Assembly: GCA_016793885.1 (NCBI GenBank)
Contig: JAEUHE010000178.1
Span: forward strand, 1-64,000
Length of the DNA stretch: 64,000 bases
Origin: Verrucomicrobiales bacterium
Lineage (GTDB): Bacteria > Verrucomicrobiota > Verrucomicrobiia > Limisphaerales > UBA11320
Reading direction: 5' to 3'
Below, piece by piece: positions 37,351 through 46,984 of the stretch. The translations under genes were made by a program, and so were the position numbers. The notes below the pieces were generated by a model. That model worked only from the letters and a program-made list of their open reading frames with translations, was not told the DNA's origin and searched no databases. Numbering within the stretch: the stretch's first letter is position 1; the number at the start of each line of letters is the position of its first letter.

Positions 37351-40300
37351 TCACTCGCCACTCATCACTATCCCTATCCGCGTGCCGTCGACGCCGCGGA
37401 TGCGACAGCCCAATTGCCAATCGCCCTCGGTCTGCACGCTCTTCAGCAGAACGTCATTCCATCCGGGCTGGAGCTCTACCGGATGCCGATCGGACTTCGA
37501 TGATGCCCTGCGCGGCTTTTCCAGCACCTGCTCGCGCACGAGCTTCCCATTGAGCCAAAGCTTGTAGGATTCGTCGCTGGCTATCTGGAGCATCACGTTC
37601 ATCGCTGCGGGTGCCTTCACCCTCATGCGCGCATAGACGCAGGCGTTGGTCGCTCCATAGCGCTGGCCAAGGTTCAACAGCGTGGGACCACGAGGACTCG
37701 CTTCCGCCGTCCAAGTGGTCCAGGTGATCTGGGCCGACGGTTCCTTCTCCGGCTGAAACTCAATGGAGAGCAACGGATCATCGTTTCCGGCCGGCCGGCT
37801 AAAGGGCTCCGACACCTGCCAGGTTTTGACAAAATCCTCAAAGCGCTGCAGATAATCCAAGGTCTCTCCAGCCTGGGTGAACAGTGGCGAATCACCAAGC
37901 ACGCGACGCAGCTTCAACATCGCAGCGACGGCCGCATCAGGATGGGACTCACCCACGCTCTTGGCCATGTGCAGGAGCGCGGCAGCTGCATCGGAACGGT
38001 TCTCAGGAGTATCGAGGGAAGGTTCCACCAGGCGGAGCGCCTCCACCGTTCCCACTCGCGACAAGCCATCAAGCACAGGCCGACGCTGGAGCGCAGTGGT
38101 TGCGAGGCTCATCGCCTGGGCGTGCCCTTTCACCAACTCCGCGGCCGACTTGCCACTTCCCGAAAACAGAACTCGAACCGCGCCCGCCAACGCCTGATGG
38201 CGATGCGTATCATCGGAGGTAGAGGCTGCCAATTCCAAAAGCGGATCGAAGGCTTCTGCACTGCTCCACTTCTCGAGCGCGGACCAGGCTGCGTCACGAA
38301 CCGCCACATCCTGATCCTGGGTCGCGGATCGCACCGCCGCGAAGCCCTCACGGGAGCCCATCGCACCGAGGAGCCCGATCCATTCCTGGCGAGCCGCAGC
38401 GCCTTTCTCCCGAGTCAGCGCAGTCACCAGGGGTTCGGAGCGATCTGTGGCGTTCGATAGCCGTCGCGACGTCAGCAGCACGGCCTGTCTGACTTGCTGC
38501 CGATCTTCTGAGGTTTCTGCCAAGCCCATCAGCCCGATGATCGCGGGATAGTGACGAACGAGGGCCGCCTGGGGAATCGCACGCAGTGCGGCGGCACGGA
38601 TCCGACGATCGGAGTCGCGTGCCGCCTGGAGGAGCTGGGGCATGGCCTGAGAAGCACCCCGATCACCGAGGGCCTGGATGGCCTCCAGCCGGAGCATCGG
38701 ATCGGCGTCCTCGAGGAACGACAGCAGCAACGGGTTCACCTTCGGCGAATCCAAAAGCCTCAGGACAGCCCGCGCTGCGACCTGGTCCGGCTCTTGTCCA
38801 TGCGTCGCCAGGCGCACCAACAGCGGGGTCGCCTCCCAGGCTTCCTCGCGATATCGCGAGGCACCCAAGGCACGAATAGCGGACAAGCGGGTATCGCTGG
38901 AAGAACGCGACAGGAGTTCCAGAAGTCCTTGTACCCGCGAGGATTTGCCCGTTCCAGCGAGCGCGCGCAACAATTGGGTCTGCTGCCGATCCGGCATAAA
39001 AGCGGCCGATGTCTCCATCCAAGACCCACAGCTGCACCCGCCTCCCCCCTCCGGCGACAGCACCATGCCCAGGGCTGGCAGCGTGCTGATCCAGCAATCG
39101 GGTCGCAACCGAGCCCAAGAGGTCTGCTTGCTCTGATCCGTCTCCCACATGCTCACATTCCCCGACCTAAAGAACAGTGCGTTGGCCGAAGCGGCGTAGG
39201 TTCCACACCCCCCGCCAGCCATCTTCAACCCGGGAATCTCGTCGCCCGAATGCAAATCGAACACTCGGGGACGAATGAACAGACGGTTTCCCACGATGGC
39301 CGGGCGAGACATATGCCCTCCGTGATCCGCGTTCATCCACTTAAACTCGGTTTGCCACAGCAGCTCGCCGGAATCCGAATCTCGGACATACACGTAGTAG
39401 CTGGAGGTCTGCTGATGCGATGACACCAGAACCAGCTTCCCCTGCCCTTCGGCCAGGTACACCACGGCGTCGCCGCTGACGATCTGCATGGGTTTCTCCT
39501 GAAGCACTTCCCCGCTCTGCGCGTCCAGCACCACTAGTCGTAACTCATCCCACAGCTGCGGCGAATGGATCCATCGGTTCGTGCCGGTGAGGAGTTCCGA
39601 GCGACGGTTCTCCAGGAAATAAACGCGCCCTTTGGAAGTCGTGATGGTGGAGTTGAGGATGAGCCCTTTGGCATAGGTCCAGAACACCGAGCCGCTCCGC
39701 GGATCGCACGAGAACAGATGATCGCTGCAAACCTTGGCCGCCTGTTCGCCACCCGGCGCGTCATACCAGCCGATGCCGCCCCAGAAGTCCCGCGCGGCCG
39801 TGCCCTCCTTGACGCCGGTGCCGATCAGACGATCTCCCTCGCGGGCCAGAAAACCCCAGTCGTAGTTCCAGTCGGAATGCGGCCCCGGGGCCACGGGGAA
39901 CCGAACCTCGACCCTGCCCGTTTGCTGGTCGATTCGCCAGCACTGTCCGCGAATAGCCAGGTACAGGCTGTCCTGATCCGCACACCAGTTGGCACAGTCG
40001 CGCGGAACATTGTAACGCATGAAGTCGGGGGTCTCCACCGTCCACAGAATCGAGCCGTTGTGGGCGTCGACGCAGATCACCCGCTCCAGCCCCTGACAGA
40101 AGAGCCTTCCCTTGACGGCCAGCGGCGCGGCATTTCTCCCGTTGCGATCGTCCTGGTACCGCGGACCGGGCTCCCCCAGCCATTGAACCTCCAACTCATC
40201 CACATTCCGAGCCCCCAGCAAGGCCTCACCTCCGAAGGCCGAGTTGTCGGCCCCGCCATATTGATGCGTCCAATCGCCGGCACCCACCAACTCGTCGCGG

Positions 40301-43164
40301 ACCACCCGGAACCAGGCTCCTGGGGACTCGGTCAACCGCTCGATGGTCACGCCTGCTCCACGCAGCTCCCCTTCCACCAGCGAGGCCTGCGAGCCCGACT
40401 GGCTGGCTCCACCGAGCAACGCGACGCCACTACCGGGTTTCATCAGCCGCAGAATCTCGAGAGCCGGAGCCGGCAGTTGGGAGGACCGTCGCATGGTTTC
40501 GGAAACCAGCACGTTGGCAAAATGGCCAGGGACCGGAAGCTCGTCCAACGCACTCACCAGATGCAGCGTCACCCGTGAACCATACCAGCCCGCCGTCTGC
40601 AGTCGTTGACGGACCGCAGCGAGCGACGATGCGTTCGTGGCGAACCCGATGATCCGGTATTCCGTCATTCGGCAAAGCTCGTCGAGATAGGTCCCATCCT
40701 CCACCCCCAGCACCAAAGCGATGCCGCGGGCTCCCTTCAACCGACGATCCAGATCGGCCAACCGCGGATGCGCCCCGGGTTCAGATCCCGAGGGTGTTCC
40801 ATTCCCGACCACCGAGGGGCTGTAGTTGAAGTAAGTGTCGCACTCAAACTCGCGGGAAGAGCGCAGGTCTTCGCCGACGCGAACCGCCACGGAATACTTG
40901 TAGATACGGTCGTAGCGCAGCCCGGTGAGCCGAACTTCATGAGCCGACGCCAGGGCCGGATTCTCAAAGCGAAACCCCTGGCCATTCAGATCATACTCCA
41001 GAACGGTGGGCGACGGAACCGTGGTATGCCAGCGCACAACTGCCTCCGTGGGGCTGGTAAACTGCAAGGAAGGTCCGGCCGCCAATCGCGCACCCGCATG
41101 AAACCTGGAGCGTTCCTTGTTGAAGCGTGCTTGAATCAGCTCACTCGGAGCGGCCGAATATTGAACTCGAACCCGATGAAGCAGCCCTGAGAGAAACACT
41201 TCCTTGGCCCCCAGCTTGGTTTTGGCCATCTCGTAAACGGGGGTTGCGGGGTACACAATCTCCCCCCCGGGAAAATCCCGAGTTCCCATCGATTCCCCAT
41301 CCAAGTAAACACGAAGTTGCCGTCCGTCGTACACCCCGGCTACATGGTGCCAAGTATTGGAACGACAGGGGGCGGTCGCGATGACCTCAATCCATCCATT
41401 GGTGCGCGAGCAGGCGAGCCCGAAGACCAACCTGCCCTCGCGAGTCCCTAAACGCCAACCGCGATCCGCCGCGTTGGTCGATTCGAGCCCGCGAACGCCT
41501 ACAATGGCCAGTTCGCCAGCCAACCGATCGAACTGGATCCATGCGTCAACGCTGAGCTGCTGCCAGCTCGACTGAAGACCGCTCAAACCTCGGTCCACGC
41601 GGACCGCATTTTGTTTGCCGTCCAGCTTAAGCGCATAGACTTCCCCCACGCGCTGGACGTCGGCGATGCCGGTGACCTGGGCATCCAGGGCCGAACTGCC
41701 CGCCGAGCGAATCCGTCCATCCCGCAAGGGCCAGAGTGGACTCTGCTCTTCGCCGGAGTGCAGGGCAGCTCGATGAAAAATCCAGTCCTGCGCGGAGGAG
41801 GAGTTCGCGTCCTCACCTTTCCGGATCCCGGCATCCCAGGAGCTTAGCGGGGACCACCCGCGTCCGACCGGGACTTGATCGGCGGTTGGAAGCAAGGCGG
41901 CCACAGCGGCAGCGGGGGGTGGGTTCGTGGCCGCACCCAAAACGAAACTGTAGATCCGGCCGGCGTCCGTGCTGACCACCAAGTGTCCCGCAGCGGCCGC
42001 TAGCCCATAGACTCGTCCGCTGAGCGGCTGGCTCCAGATCTTCTTGCCGTCCGACATTCGATAGCCAGCCACCGCATCTGTCCCTCCGACAAACAAGGTC
42101 TCCCCCGCCCCAATCAAGGCGAAGGAATAGCCACAGTCGACGGTCCACCGCGCCTCGCGTGTCGATCGCTTCATCGCCGAGAGCGTGGTATCGGTCAGCA
42201 CATACGCGATGGCTCCGACTACCACAATCGCATTAGCTTGGTCGAAGGACGCGAGCTGGGTGCGCGACGCGACCTGGCTCGCCACCATCCGCCCGGTGAG
42301 GTTGCCCGGACCGTGGAGGATTTGGTTGTCGTCGGCCAGGAGAACGAAGGATCCCCCTCCCCCGCCCAGCGCTCCCCGATCCTCCCCGTTCGATCGGGAG
42401 TAGACCCGCGGCGCCACTCGCCCCTGAGGCATGACCAGATGCTTCGCGGATGCAGCGAACGGACCTTCAATCGATTGGTTGTCCATCTCCCGCACATAGC
42501 GCCCAGCCCCATTGGTCGAGCCGGTGACGGCATCCACCGCACACAGATAGCTGCGTTTCCACGGCAGCATCGAAGCGGCGAAATAAGCGATATCGCCATC
42601 CACCACCACCCCGGTCCGGACCGGCCAAAACGAGATGAGCTTACCGCCATTCAACACGCGCCGGGCCGCGGCCTGAGGCGAGAACTTCCACAACTGACTC
42701 CCGGTCCTCGCATCAAGGCAATAGGCAAAGCCATCATCGGAGCCGAAATACAATCGTCCCCCATGAAGGGTGGGCGCCACACGAACCGGCCCTTCGGTGG
42801 GAAAGATCCACCGAGCTTCGCCCGTCCGAAGGTCCAAAGCGTGCACCGCATCATCGACCGACGAACCGAAAAACGCCAACCCTCCGCCCATCGTGACGTG
42901 GAACACAGGATCATAGTTCCGCATGGACTTGAGCCCGTGAATGTATTTGTAGGAGTCCCATTTGGCAGGCTGAGGCCAAGCGGGCTGCGGAACCTGAGGC
43001 GAACTCCACGCCCAGGCCAACCTCATCCCTCGCTCAACCGGAAAAGACTCCTCCGTGAAAGCGTTGCGCGCGTAATTCGCCTGATGTGTCGGCCAATCCG
43101 CCGCCTCCAAGGAAAGCCGACCGAGGCACAACAGCGAAAGCAGGAGCTGGCGATAGCGGATCAT
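37351..43164 (-). CDS. Giant exported PQQ-LamG-methyltransferase-like-PQQ-HEAT-WLNGK protein
   Basis: 1937 residues from ATG 43164 (a TTG lies four codons upstream), with a signal peptide (LLLSLLCLGRLSLEAADWP). The order, in approximate residues, is as follows. A first PQQ-like propeller spans 25-415 (DLRTGEARWIFP, DARTGSQLWKF). A LamG-like domain lies at 510-680 (WHHVAGVYDGRQLRVYLDG), then an FN3-like domain at 700-790. A class I methyltransferase-like segment spans 800-965 (GIALVLGVEDGTYLDEL, LEILRLMKPGSGVALLGG). A second propeller lies at 970-1390 (DAHNGSILWTVE). HEAT repeats span 1390-1760 (DPMLRLEAIQALGDRG), and a terminal beta domain with YKLWLNGKLVREQ ends the protein. An exported methyltransferase is odd because SAM is cytoplasmic, so this segment may be a catalytically inactive relative. 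Confidence 0.8.
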   Translation of the reverse strand: MIRYRQLLLSLLCLGRLSLEAADWPTHQANYARNAFTEESFPVERGMRLAWAWSSPQVPQPAWPQPAKWDSYKYIHGLKSMRNYDPVFHVTMGGGLAFFGSSVDDAVHALDLRTGEARWIFPTEGPVRVAPTLHGGRLYFGSDDGFAYCLDARTGSQLWKFSPQAAARRVLNGGKLISFWPVRTGVVVDGDIAYFAASMLPWKRSYLCAVDAVTGSTNGAGRYVREMDNQSIEGPFAASAKHLVMPQGRVAPRVYSRSNGEDRGALGGGGGSFVLLADDNQILHGPGNLTGRMVASQVASRTQLASFDQANAIVVVGAIAYVLTDTTLSAMKRSTREARWTVDCGYSFALIGAGETLFVGGTDAVAGYRMSDGKKIWSQPLSGRVYGLAAAAGHLVVSTDAGRIYSFVLGAATNPPPAAAVAALLPTADQVPVGRGWSPLSSWDAGIRKGEDANSSSAQDWIFHRAALHSGEEQSPLWPLRDGRIRSAGSSALDAQVTGIADVQRVGEVYALKLDGKQNAVRVDRGLSGLQSSWQQLSVDAWIQFDRLAGELAIVGVRGLESTNAADRGWRLGTREGRLVFGLACSRTNGWIEVIATAPCRSNTWHHVAGVYDGRQLRVYLDGESMGTRDFPGGEIVYPATPVYEMAKTKLGAKEVFLSGLLHRVRVQYSAAPSELIQARFNKERSRFHAGARLAAGPSLQFTSPTEAVVRWHTTVPSPTVLEYDLNGQGFRFENPALASAHEVRLTGLRYDRIYKYSVAVRVGEDLRSSREFECDTYFNYSPSVVGNGTPSGSEPGAHPRLADLDRRLKGARGIALVLGVEDGTYLDELCRMTEYRIIGFATNASSLAAVRQRLQTAGWYGSRVTLHLVSALDELPVPGHFANVLVSETMRRSSQLPAPALEILRLMKPGSGVALLGGASQSGSQASLVEGELRGAGVTIERLTESPGAWFRVVRDELVGAGDWTHQYGGADNSAFGGEALLGARNVDELEVQWLGEPGPRYQDDRNGRNAAPLAVKGRLFCQGLERVICVDAHNGSILWTVETPDFMRYNVPRDCANWCADQDSLYLAIRGQCWRIDQQTGRVEVRFPVAPGPHSDWNYDWGFLAREGDRLIGTGVKEGTAARDFWGGIGWYDAPGGEQAAKVCSDHLFSCDPRSGSVFWTYAKGLILNSTITTSKGRVYFLENRRSELLTGTNRWIHSPQLWDELRLVVLDAQSGEVLQEKPMQIVSGDAVVYLAEGQGKLVLVSSHQQTSSYYVYVRDSDSGELLWQTEFKWMNADHGGHMSRPAIVGNRLFIRPRVFDLHSGDEIPGLKMAGGGCGTYAASANALFFRSGNVSMWETDQSKQTSWARLRPDCWISTLPALGMVLSPEGGGGCSCGSWMETSAAFMPDRQQTQLLRALAGTGKSSRVQGLLELLSRSSSDTRLSAIRALGASRYREEAWEATPLLVRLATHGQEPDQVAARAVLRLLDSPKVNPLLLSFLEDADPMLRLEAIQALGDRGASQAMPQLLQAARDSDRRIRAAALRAIPQAALVRHYPAIIGLMGLAETSEDRQQVRQAVLLTSRRLSNATDRSEPLVTALTREKGAAARQEWIGLLGAMGSREGFAAVRSATQDQDVAVRDAAWSALEKWSSAEAFDPLLELAASTSDDTHRHQALAGAVRVLFSGSGKSAAELVKGHAQAMSLATTALQRRPVLDGLSRVGTVEALRLVEPSLDTPENRSDAAAALLHMAKSVGESHPDAAVAAMLKLRRVLGDSPLFTQAGETLDYLQRFEDFVKTWQVSEPFSRPAGNDDPLLSIEFQPEKEPSAQITWTTWTAEASPRGPTLLNLGQRYGATNACVYARMRVKAPAAMNVMLQIASDESYKLWLNGKLVREQVLEKPRRASSKSDRHPVELQPGWNDVLLKSVQTEGDWQLGCRIRGVDGTRIGIVMSGE

Positions 43165-43341
43165 GGTATGAGGCAAGGCAATGCGGCTGTGGCAAGCATT
43201 CGGGACCGCTGGTCTGGTTTCAAGAGGAAACGAAACAAGCTCTTAAGTCGCCGTAAAGGACGCCGATCATGACCTAGGTGGTTGAACACCTTAGAACTTA
43301 GAAGTGAACGAGGAACTCGTTCCTGATCTCGAAATGGCACC

Positions 43342-44373
43342 ATGACGAATTTAGACACAGATTCAGTGGCCGGCGGTAAACCGTCGGCACCCCAAGATCC
43401 GTTGCACGTCGTGTTCATGGTCGATGACCAGGCGATCGTGGGCGAATCGATCCGACGGATGCTGGCGGAGGAGCCGAACGTCGAGTTCCACTTTTGCCGC
43501 GATCCAGCCGCAGCCGTCGCTGAGGCGCAACGGGTTCAGCCCAGCATCATCCTTCAGGATTTGGTCATGCCCGACGTGGATGGACTCACCTTACTCGCCG
43601 CCTACCGGGACAATCCGGCCACTCGCGACATCCCGGTCATTGTGCTTTCCTCTCGCGATGTACCCGAGATCAAGCGGGAGGCCTTCACTCGCGGAGCCAA
43701 TGATTATCTCGTGAAGCTGCCGGATCCGATCGAGTTGATCGCGCGCGTCAAAGCCCACTCCCGCAGTTATCACACCCAAGGAGAGCTCCGCAGCCTTCAG
43801 CGCCAGTTGGAGGCCAGCAACGCTGTCTTGAAGCAGCTCTCTACTCAGGACGCGCTGACCGGCATTCCCAACCGCAGGCATTTTGATGAATTGCTTACCA
43901 AGGAATGGCGGCGCTGCCTGAGGAGTTACAAGAGCCTCGGGCTCCTGCTGATTGATGTCGATGGATTCAAATCGTTCAACGATCACTACGGGCATCAGGA
44001 AGGAGATCGCTGCCTGCAGCAGGTCGCCCAGGCGTTGAGCAAGGCGATGCTGCGTCCCGGCGATGTCGTGGCTCGATACGGAGGCGAGGAATTCGCTGTG
44101 ATTCTGCCGGAGACAGATCTAGAGGGCTCGATGGCGGTCGCCGAGCGACTGCGCCAGGTGGTTAGCTCCCTGCACATTGCGCATGAGCATTCCCCTTGCG
44201 AGGACCATGTGACAATCAGTTTAGGAGTTGCCGCTTGCGTCCCCAGCCTCAAGAGCAACGTGGCTGATCTGATCAGCGAATCCGACCAAGCGCTTTACCG
44301 AGCGAAGCGCGGAGGGCGAAATCGGAGCATCGGATCCCAAGGTGGCCCCGGCCAGTTGCCGAAAGCCGCTTAG
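43342..44373 (+). CDS. WspR-like response regulator diguanylate cyclase
   Basis: 343-residue cytoplasmic enzyme making cyclic di-GMP. The receiver domain (about 20-140) has acidic pocket Asp28-Asp29, probable phospho-acceptor Asp73 in LQDLVMPDVDG, and conserved Lys125. A short coiled-coil linker (145-165) joins it to a GGDEF domain with DALTGIPNRR, IDVDGFK and an intact GGEEF at 247-251. The product-inhibition site RxxD (RPGD, 238-241) is present five residues upstream. The layout and the LQDLVMP context match WspR, but no Wsp chemosensory genes or cognate kinase are nearby. It is divergent from the giant gene. Confidence 0.93.
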   Translation: MTNLDTDSVAGGKPSAPQDPLHVVFMVDDQAIVGESIRRMLAEEPNVEFHFCRDPAAAVAEAQRVQPSIILQDLVMPDVDGLTLLAAYRDNPATRDIPVIVLSSRDVPEIKREAFTRGANDYLVKLPDPIELIARVKAHSRSYHTQGELRSLQRQLEASNAVLKQLSTQDALTGIPNRRHFDELLTKEWRRCLRSYKSLGLLLIDVDGFKSFNDHYGHQEGDRCLQQVAQALSKAMLRPGDVVARYGGEEFAVILPETDLEGSMAVAERLRQVVSSLHIAHEHSPCEDHVTISLGVAACVPSLKSNVADLISESDQALYRAKRGGRNRSIGSQGGPGQLPKAA

Positions 44374-44506
44374 CGTGTCGCGATAGCGCGATAGTCAGCC
44401 AGGGACTTAGGAGCGACGACCGGTCCTGATCGCGATGGGCATAGAGGGCTCTCGGCCTGTAGGAGACGAGGACAAGAGACCAACCGCTCATCTAGCCTAA
44501 ATCCGG

Positions 44507-44618
44507 GAATGGATTAACCACGGATTTCACGGATGACACGGATCCGGAAAGACTTGGATGAAGGACCCTCACCACTCCTTCTTTATCCGAGTCATCCGAG
44601 AAATCCGTGGTTTCCATC
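44507..44618. repeat. Palindromic element with ATGGATTAACC termini, copy 2
   Basis: This second member of the family at 358-514 is 112 bases here. The left arm is GAATGGATTAACCACGG; the right arm, ATCCGTGGTTTCCATC, carries mismatches. The internal 'GGATGACACGGATCCG' and 'AAAGACTTGGA' are shared with the minus-strand reading of copy 1. Confidence 0.75.
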
Positions 44619-44625
44619 AACCTTT

Positions 44626-44996
44626 TTAGGTTCAGCCGCAAGAAACGAAAGACGGCGAAAAATGGGCGAACCCAGGAACTCACTCTCCCTACCTCCATCT
44701 GCTTCTTTCGTCTTTTTTCGTTCTTTGCGGCTAATGCGGCAGTTCCGGCGAACGGGTCCCCGCCGTCTCGGGCAGCAGAACTCTTCGTGGCTTTGTGGCT
44801 TCGTGTGAAAAATTCTTAGGTTCAGCCGCAAGAAACGAAAGACGGCGAAAAATGGGCGAACCCAGGAACTCACTCACCTTACCTCCATCTGCTTCTTTCG
44901 TCTCTTTTCGTTCTTGGCGGCTAATGCGGCAGTCCCCGCGAACATGGCCCCGCCGTGTCGGGCAGCAGAACTTTTCGTGGCTTCGCGTGAAAAAAT
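44626..44996. repeat. 190-bp tandem direct duplication
   Basis: Two adjacent copies start with TTAGGTTCAGCCGCAAGAAA at 44626 and at 44816, giving a 190-base unit. The copies differ at scattered positions and by small gaps. The whole is flanked by a further direct repeat (GATCGCGATGGG...TCGGCCTGTAGGAGACGAG) at about 44428-44470 and 45017-45060. No convincing gene lies in the 749-base gap between the cyclase and the GT4 gene. Confidence 0.85.
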
Positions 44997-45122
44997 CGAA
45001 GGGTTACGGAGGGATGGATCGCGATGGGGAAATAGGGCTATCGGCCTGTAGGAGACGAGATAACAAGAACCCCAATCCGCGGCTATCACCGCAATCGGCT
45101 GCTGCGACCTTCTAAGTCGCAA

Positions 45123-46304
45123 TCAGAGCCGCGTCGAACTCGTCTCAGTTATATCGACGCCGCTCACGTGACTGACGATCTCAAGCCAGCTTGGAATCAC
45201 CGCATCCCATGTCAGGGTCTCGGCGAACCTACGTCCGGAAACCCCGTACTCCGAGCGGAGCTGCGGATTCAGGTAGAGTTTCTCGATACATCGCGCCAGA
45301 TCGTCGACATCCACAACCGCTTGATCAAGCACACTGGGTCCCAGCGTCAACGTGGTCAGGACACGTGCGAGCTCTCCATGCCCGTGGATGAGTTCGGTGC
45401 ACGCGCTGCAATTCGTCGCTACCACCGGCGTCCCGGCCGCCAAGCTCTCGATGATCGGCAACCCAAAGCCCTCACCCATGGTAGGCAGCACGCTGATATC
45501 GAAAAGGTTGTAGAGCTGGTTGAGTGCGACATCTGGTAACGGTTGCTCGATCGTCAGATCGGGCCGCGAAAGATCCGCTCGCCCCTGCAGGCCATAGCGC
45601 TTGAACAGAGTTACGAGATCGTGTCCCTCGTCAGACGCAGTGCAATGAAGGTAAAGATGGATGTCCTTAAAGCACCGCGCTAAAAGTGAAAATGCTTTAA
45701 TGAGGCTAGGCAGGTTCTTGCGCATCTGATTGCGAGCCACGCACCCGACGATAAACTTACCGCGAAAGCGCTCATGATTTCTCAACAGAGACCGATCCGG
45801 AAGCGGACGAAAAACCGTGGTATCAACTCCGTGATAGGAGACCTGCACCGGTTTGGAAGGAACTCCCAGCTCAATGACTCGACGACCGAACCGCGACATC
45901 GCCACAATCCCATCCATGTCCGCAAAAATCGGCTGCCACGGAGGATAGAAAGGTCCGCTGTCGAGGGGGATGTAACCTATCCACTTGAAGGTCGGACGAG
46001 CCTCATGCATTCGAATCCAGTGAATCGAGCGCACCTCGCCTAGAGTAATCACGACATCCGGTGCGAACTGCCGAATCACGTCACCAAATGAGGCTTGTCC
46101 ATAATACTCAGGAACCGAAGGAAAAACCCGAAACGGCCATTGGTGCGGGTTGCCGGCCCTCTCACAAGCACCCCATCCCTTTACGACCAACTGCATTCCC
46201 GGATGACGGCAAAGACGAGACACCACCTCGCGCGTAACCCGGCCGAATCCGCTGGCGAGCCAAGGATTGTCACTCATCCACAACACCTTAAGTCGCCGTC
46301 TCAT
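45123..46304 (-). CDS. GT4-family glycosyltransferase
   Basis: 393 residues with the GT-B fold expected of family GT4. The N-terminal half has RRLKVLWMSDNPWLASGFGR (acceptor-domain glycine loop). The C-terminal half has VGCVARNQMRKNLPSLIKAF and the nucleotide-sugar signature GEGFGLPIIESLAAGTPVVA with the conserved Glu residues seven apart. No membrane segment or signal peptide is seen, so it is cytoplasmic. It is the last gene of the seven-gene unit; its ATG overlaps the TPR gene stop by four bases (ATGA). A role in glycosylating a product of this operon is inferred. Confidence 0.9.
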   Translation of the reverse strand: MRRRLKVLWMSDNPWLASGFGRVTREVVSRLCRHPGMQLVVKGWGACERAGNPHQWPFRVFPSVPEYYGQASFGDVIRQFAPDVVITLGEVRSIHWIRMHEARPTFKWIGYIPLDSGPFYPPWQPIFADMDGIVAMSRFGRRVIELGVPSKPVQVSYHGVDTTVFRPLPDRSLLRNHERFRGKFIVGCVARNQMRKNLPSLIKAFSLLARCFKDIHLYLHCTASDEGHDLVTLFKRYGLQGRADLSRPDLTIEQPLPDVALNQLYNLFDISVLPTMGEGFGLPIIESLAAGTPVVATNCSACTELIHGHGELARVLTTLTLGPSVLDQAVVDVDDLARCIEKLYLNPQLRSEYGVSGRRFAETLTWDAVIPSWLEIVSHVSGVDITETSSTRL

Positions 46305-46984
46305 TCAGCCTGGCGCTCCCACCATCCGGGGCAGAGGCTTCTGAGGAAGCCTCCACTGACCGAGCCGCCTAAGGGCAATGTGAGGAGAATTCCTTGAACA
46401 CCGGAGAGGGCCTCAAGACGCGTTCGGCAATCTGCGGGGAGCTGAGGATGCTCAAGTAACCGAAGGGCAATGAGGGTAGCCTCGGCCTCCCGGCCAAGAG
46501 CCTGACAGGCGTACACGAACTCGAGAGGCAGAATGAGTTCGTAAATAGATAGATCGAAACCAAACCCTTTCGACGGCACAACTGCACCGATGCCTAGCTT
46601 GGAAAGTTGGTAGGCGGTCTCGTGCGCACCGTTCTCGCGATAGATGCGTGCCAGAGGGGCCAGAGGCTCTAGCCGTGAGGGCAGAAAATCGTAGGCTCGG
46701 GCGTACGCCTGGATAATAGCTTCAGGCGTAGCACCCTGAGTGAAATGTGTCAAAACCGCGACCTGATAGAGACAGTACCACGTCTCCTCCTTGGCTCCTG
46801 ACAGCTCGGCCCGTCGGGAATACCACTTCTTAGCATCAGCTAATAGTCCCCGGGCGAAGCAAGCCTCCGCCAGTCGGAACAAGAGTGTCGCATTCTCCGG
46901 CGCTTTCTCGGCCGCAAGGGCAAGCTCGAGAATTTCAGCGGCTTCATCGGGCGAATTACCCAGGCCCAGTGCTTTCACTCCCAT
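46301..46984 (-). CDS. TPR-repeat protein
   Basis: 227 residues, almost entirely helical, with tetratricopeptide-like repeats (ENATLLFRLAEACFARGLLADAKKWY is the clearest, by pattern W/L-G/A-Y-A-P). No signal peptide or membrane segment. Its start overlaps the glycine-rich gene by ten bases and its stop overlaps the GT4 gene by four, so the three are translationally coupled. TPR proteins fused or coupled to glycosyltransferases often recruit protein acceptors, which is a reasonable guess here. Confidence 0.7.
   Translation of the reverse strand: MGVKALGLGNSPDEAAEILELALAAEKAPENATLLFRLAEACFARGLLADAKKWYSRRAELSGAKEETWYCLYQVAVLTHFTQGATPEAIIQAYARAYDFLPSRLEPLAPLARIYRENGAHETAYQLSKLGIGAVVPSKGFGFDLSIYELILPLEFVYACQALGREAEATLIALRLLEHPQLPADCRTRLEALSGVQGILLTLPLGGSVSGGFLRSLCPGWWERQAE

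Noticed and set aside
44592-45122. Short frames in both copies of the 190-bp repeat
   Set aside because: The frames encode near-identical low-quality peptides on both strands and simply reflect the duplication.
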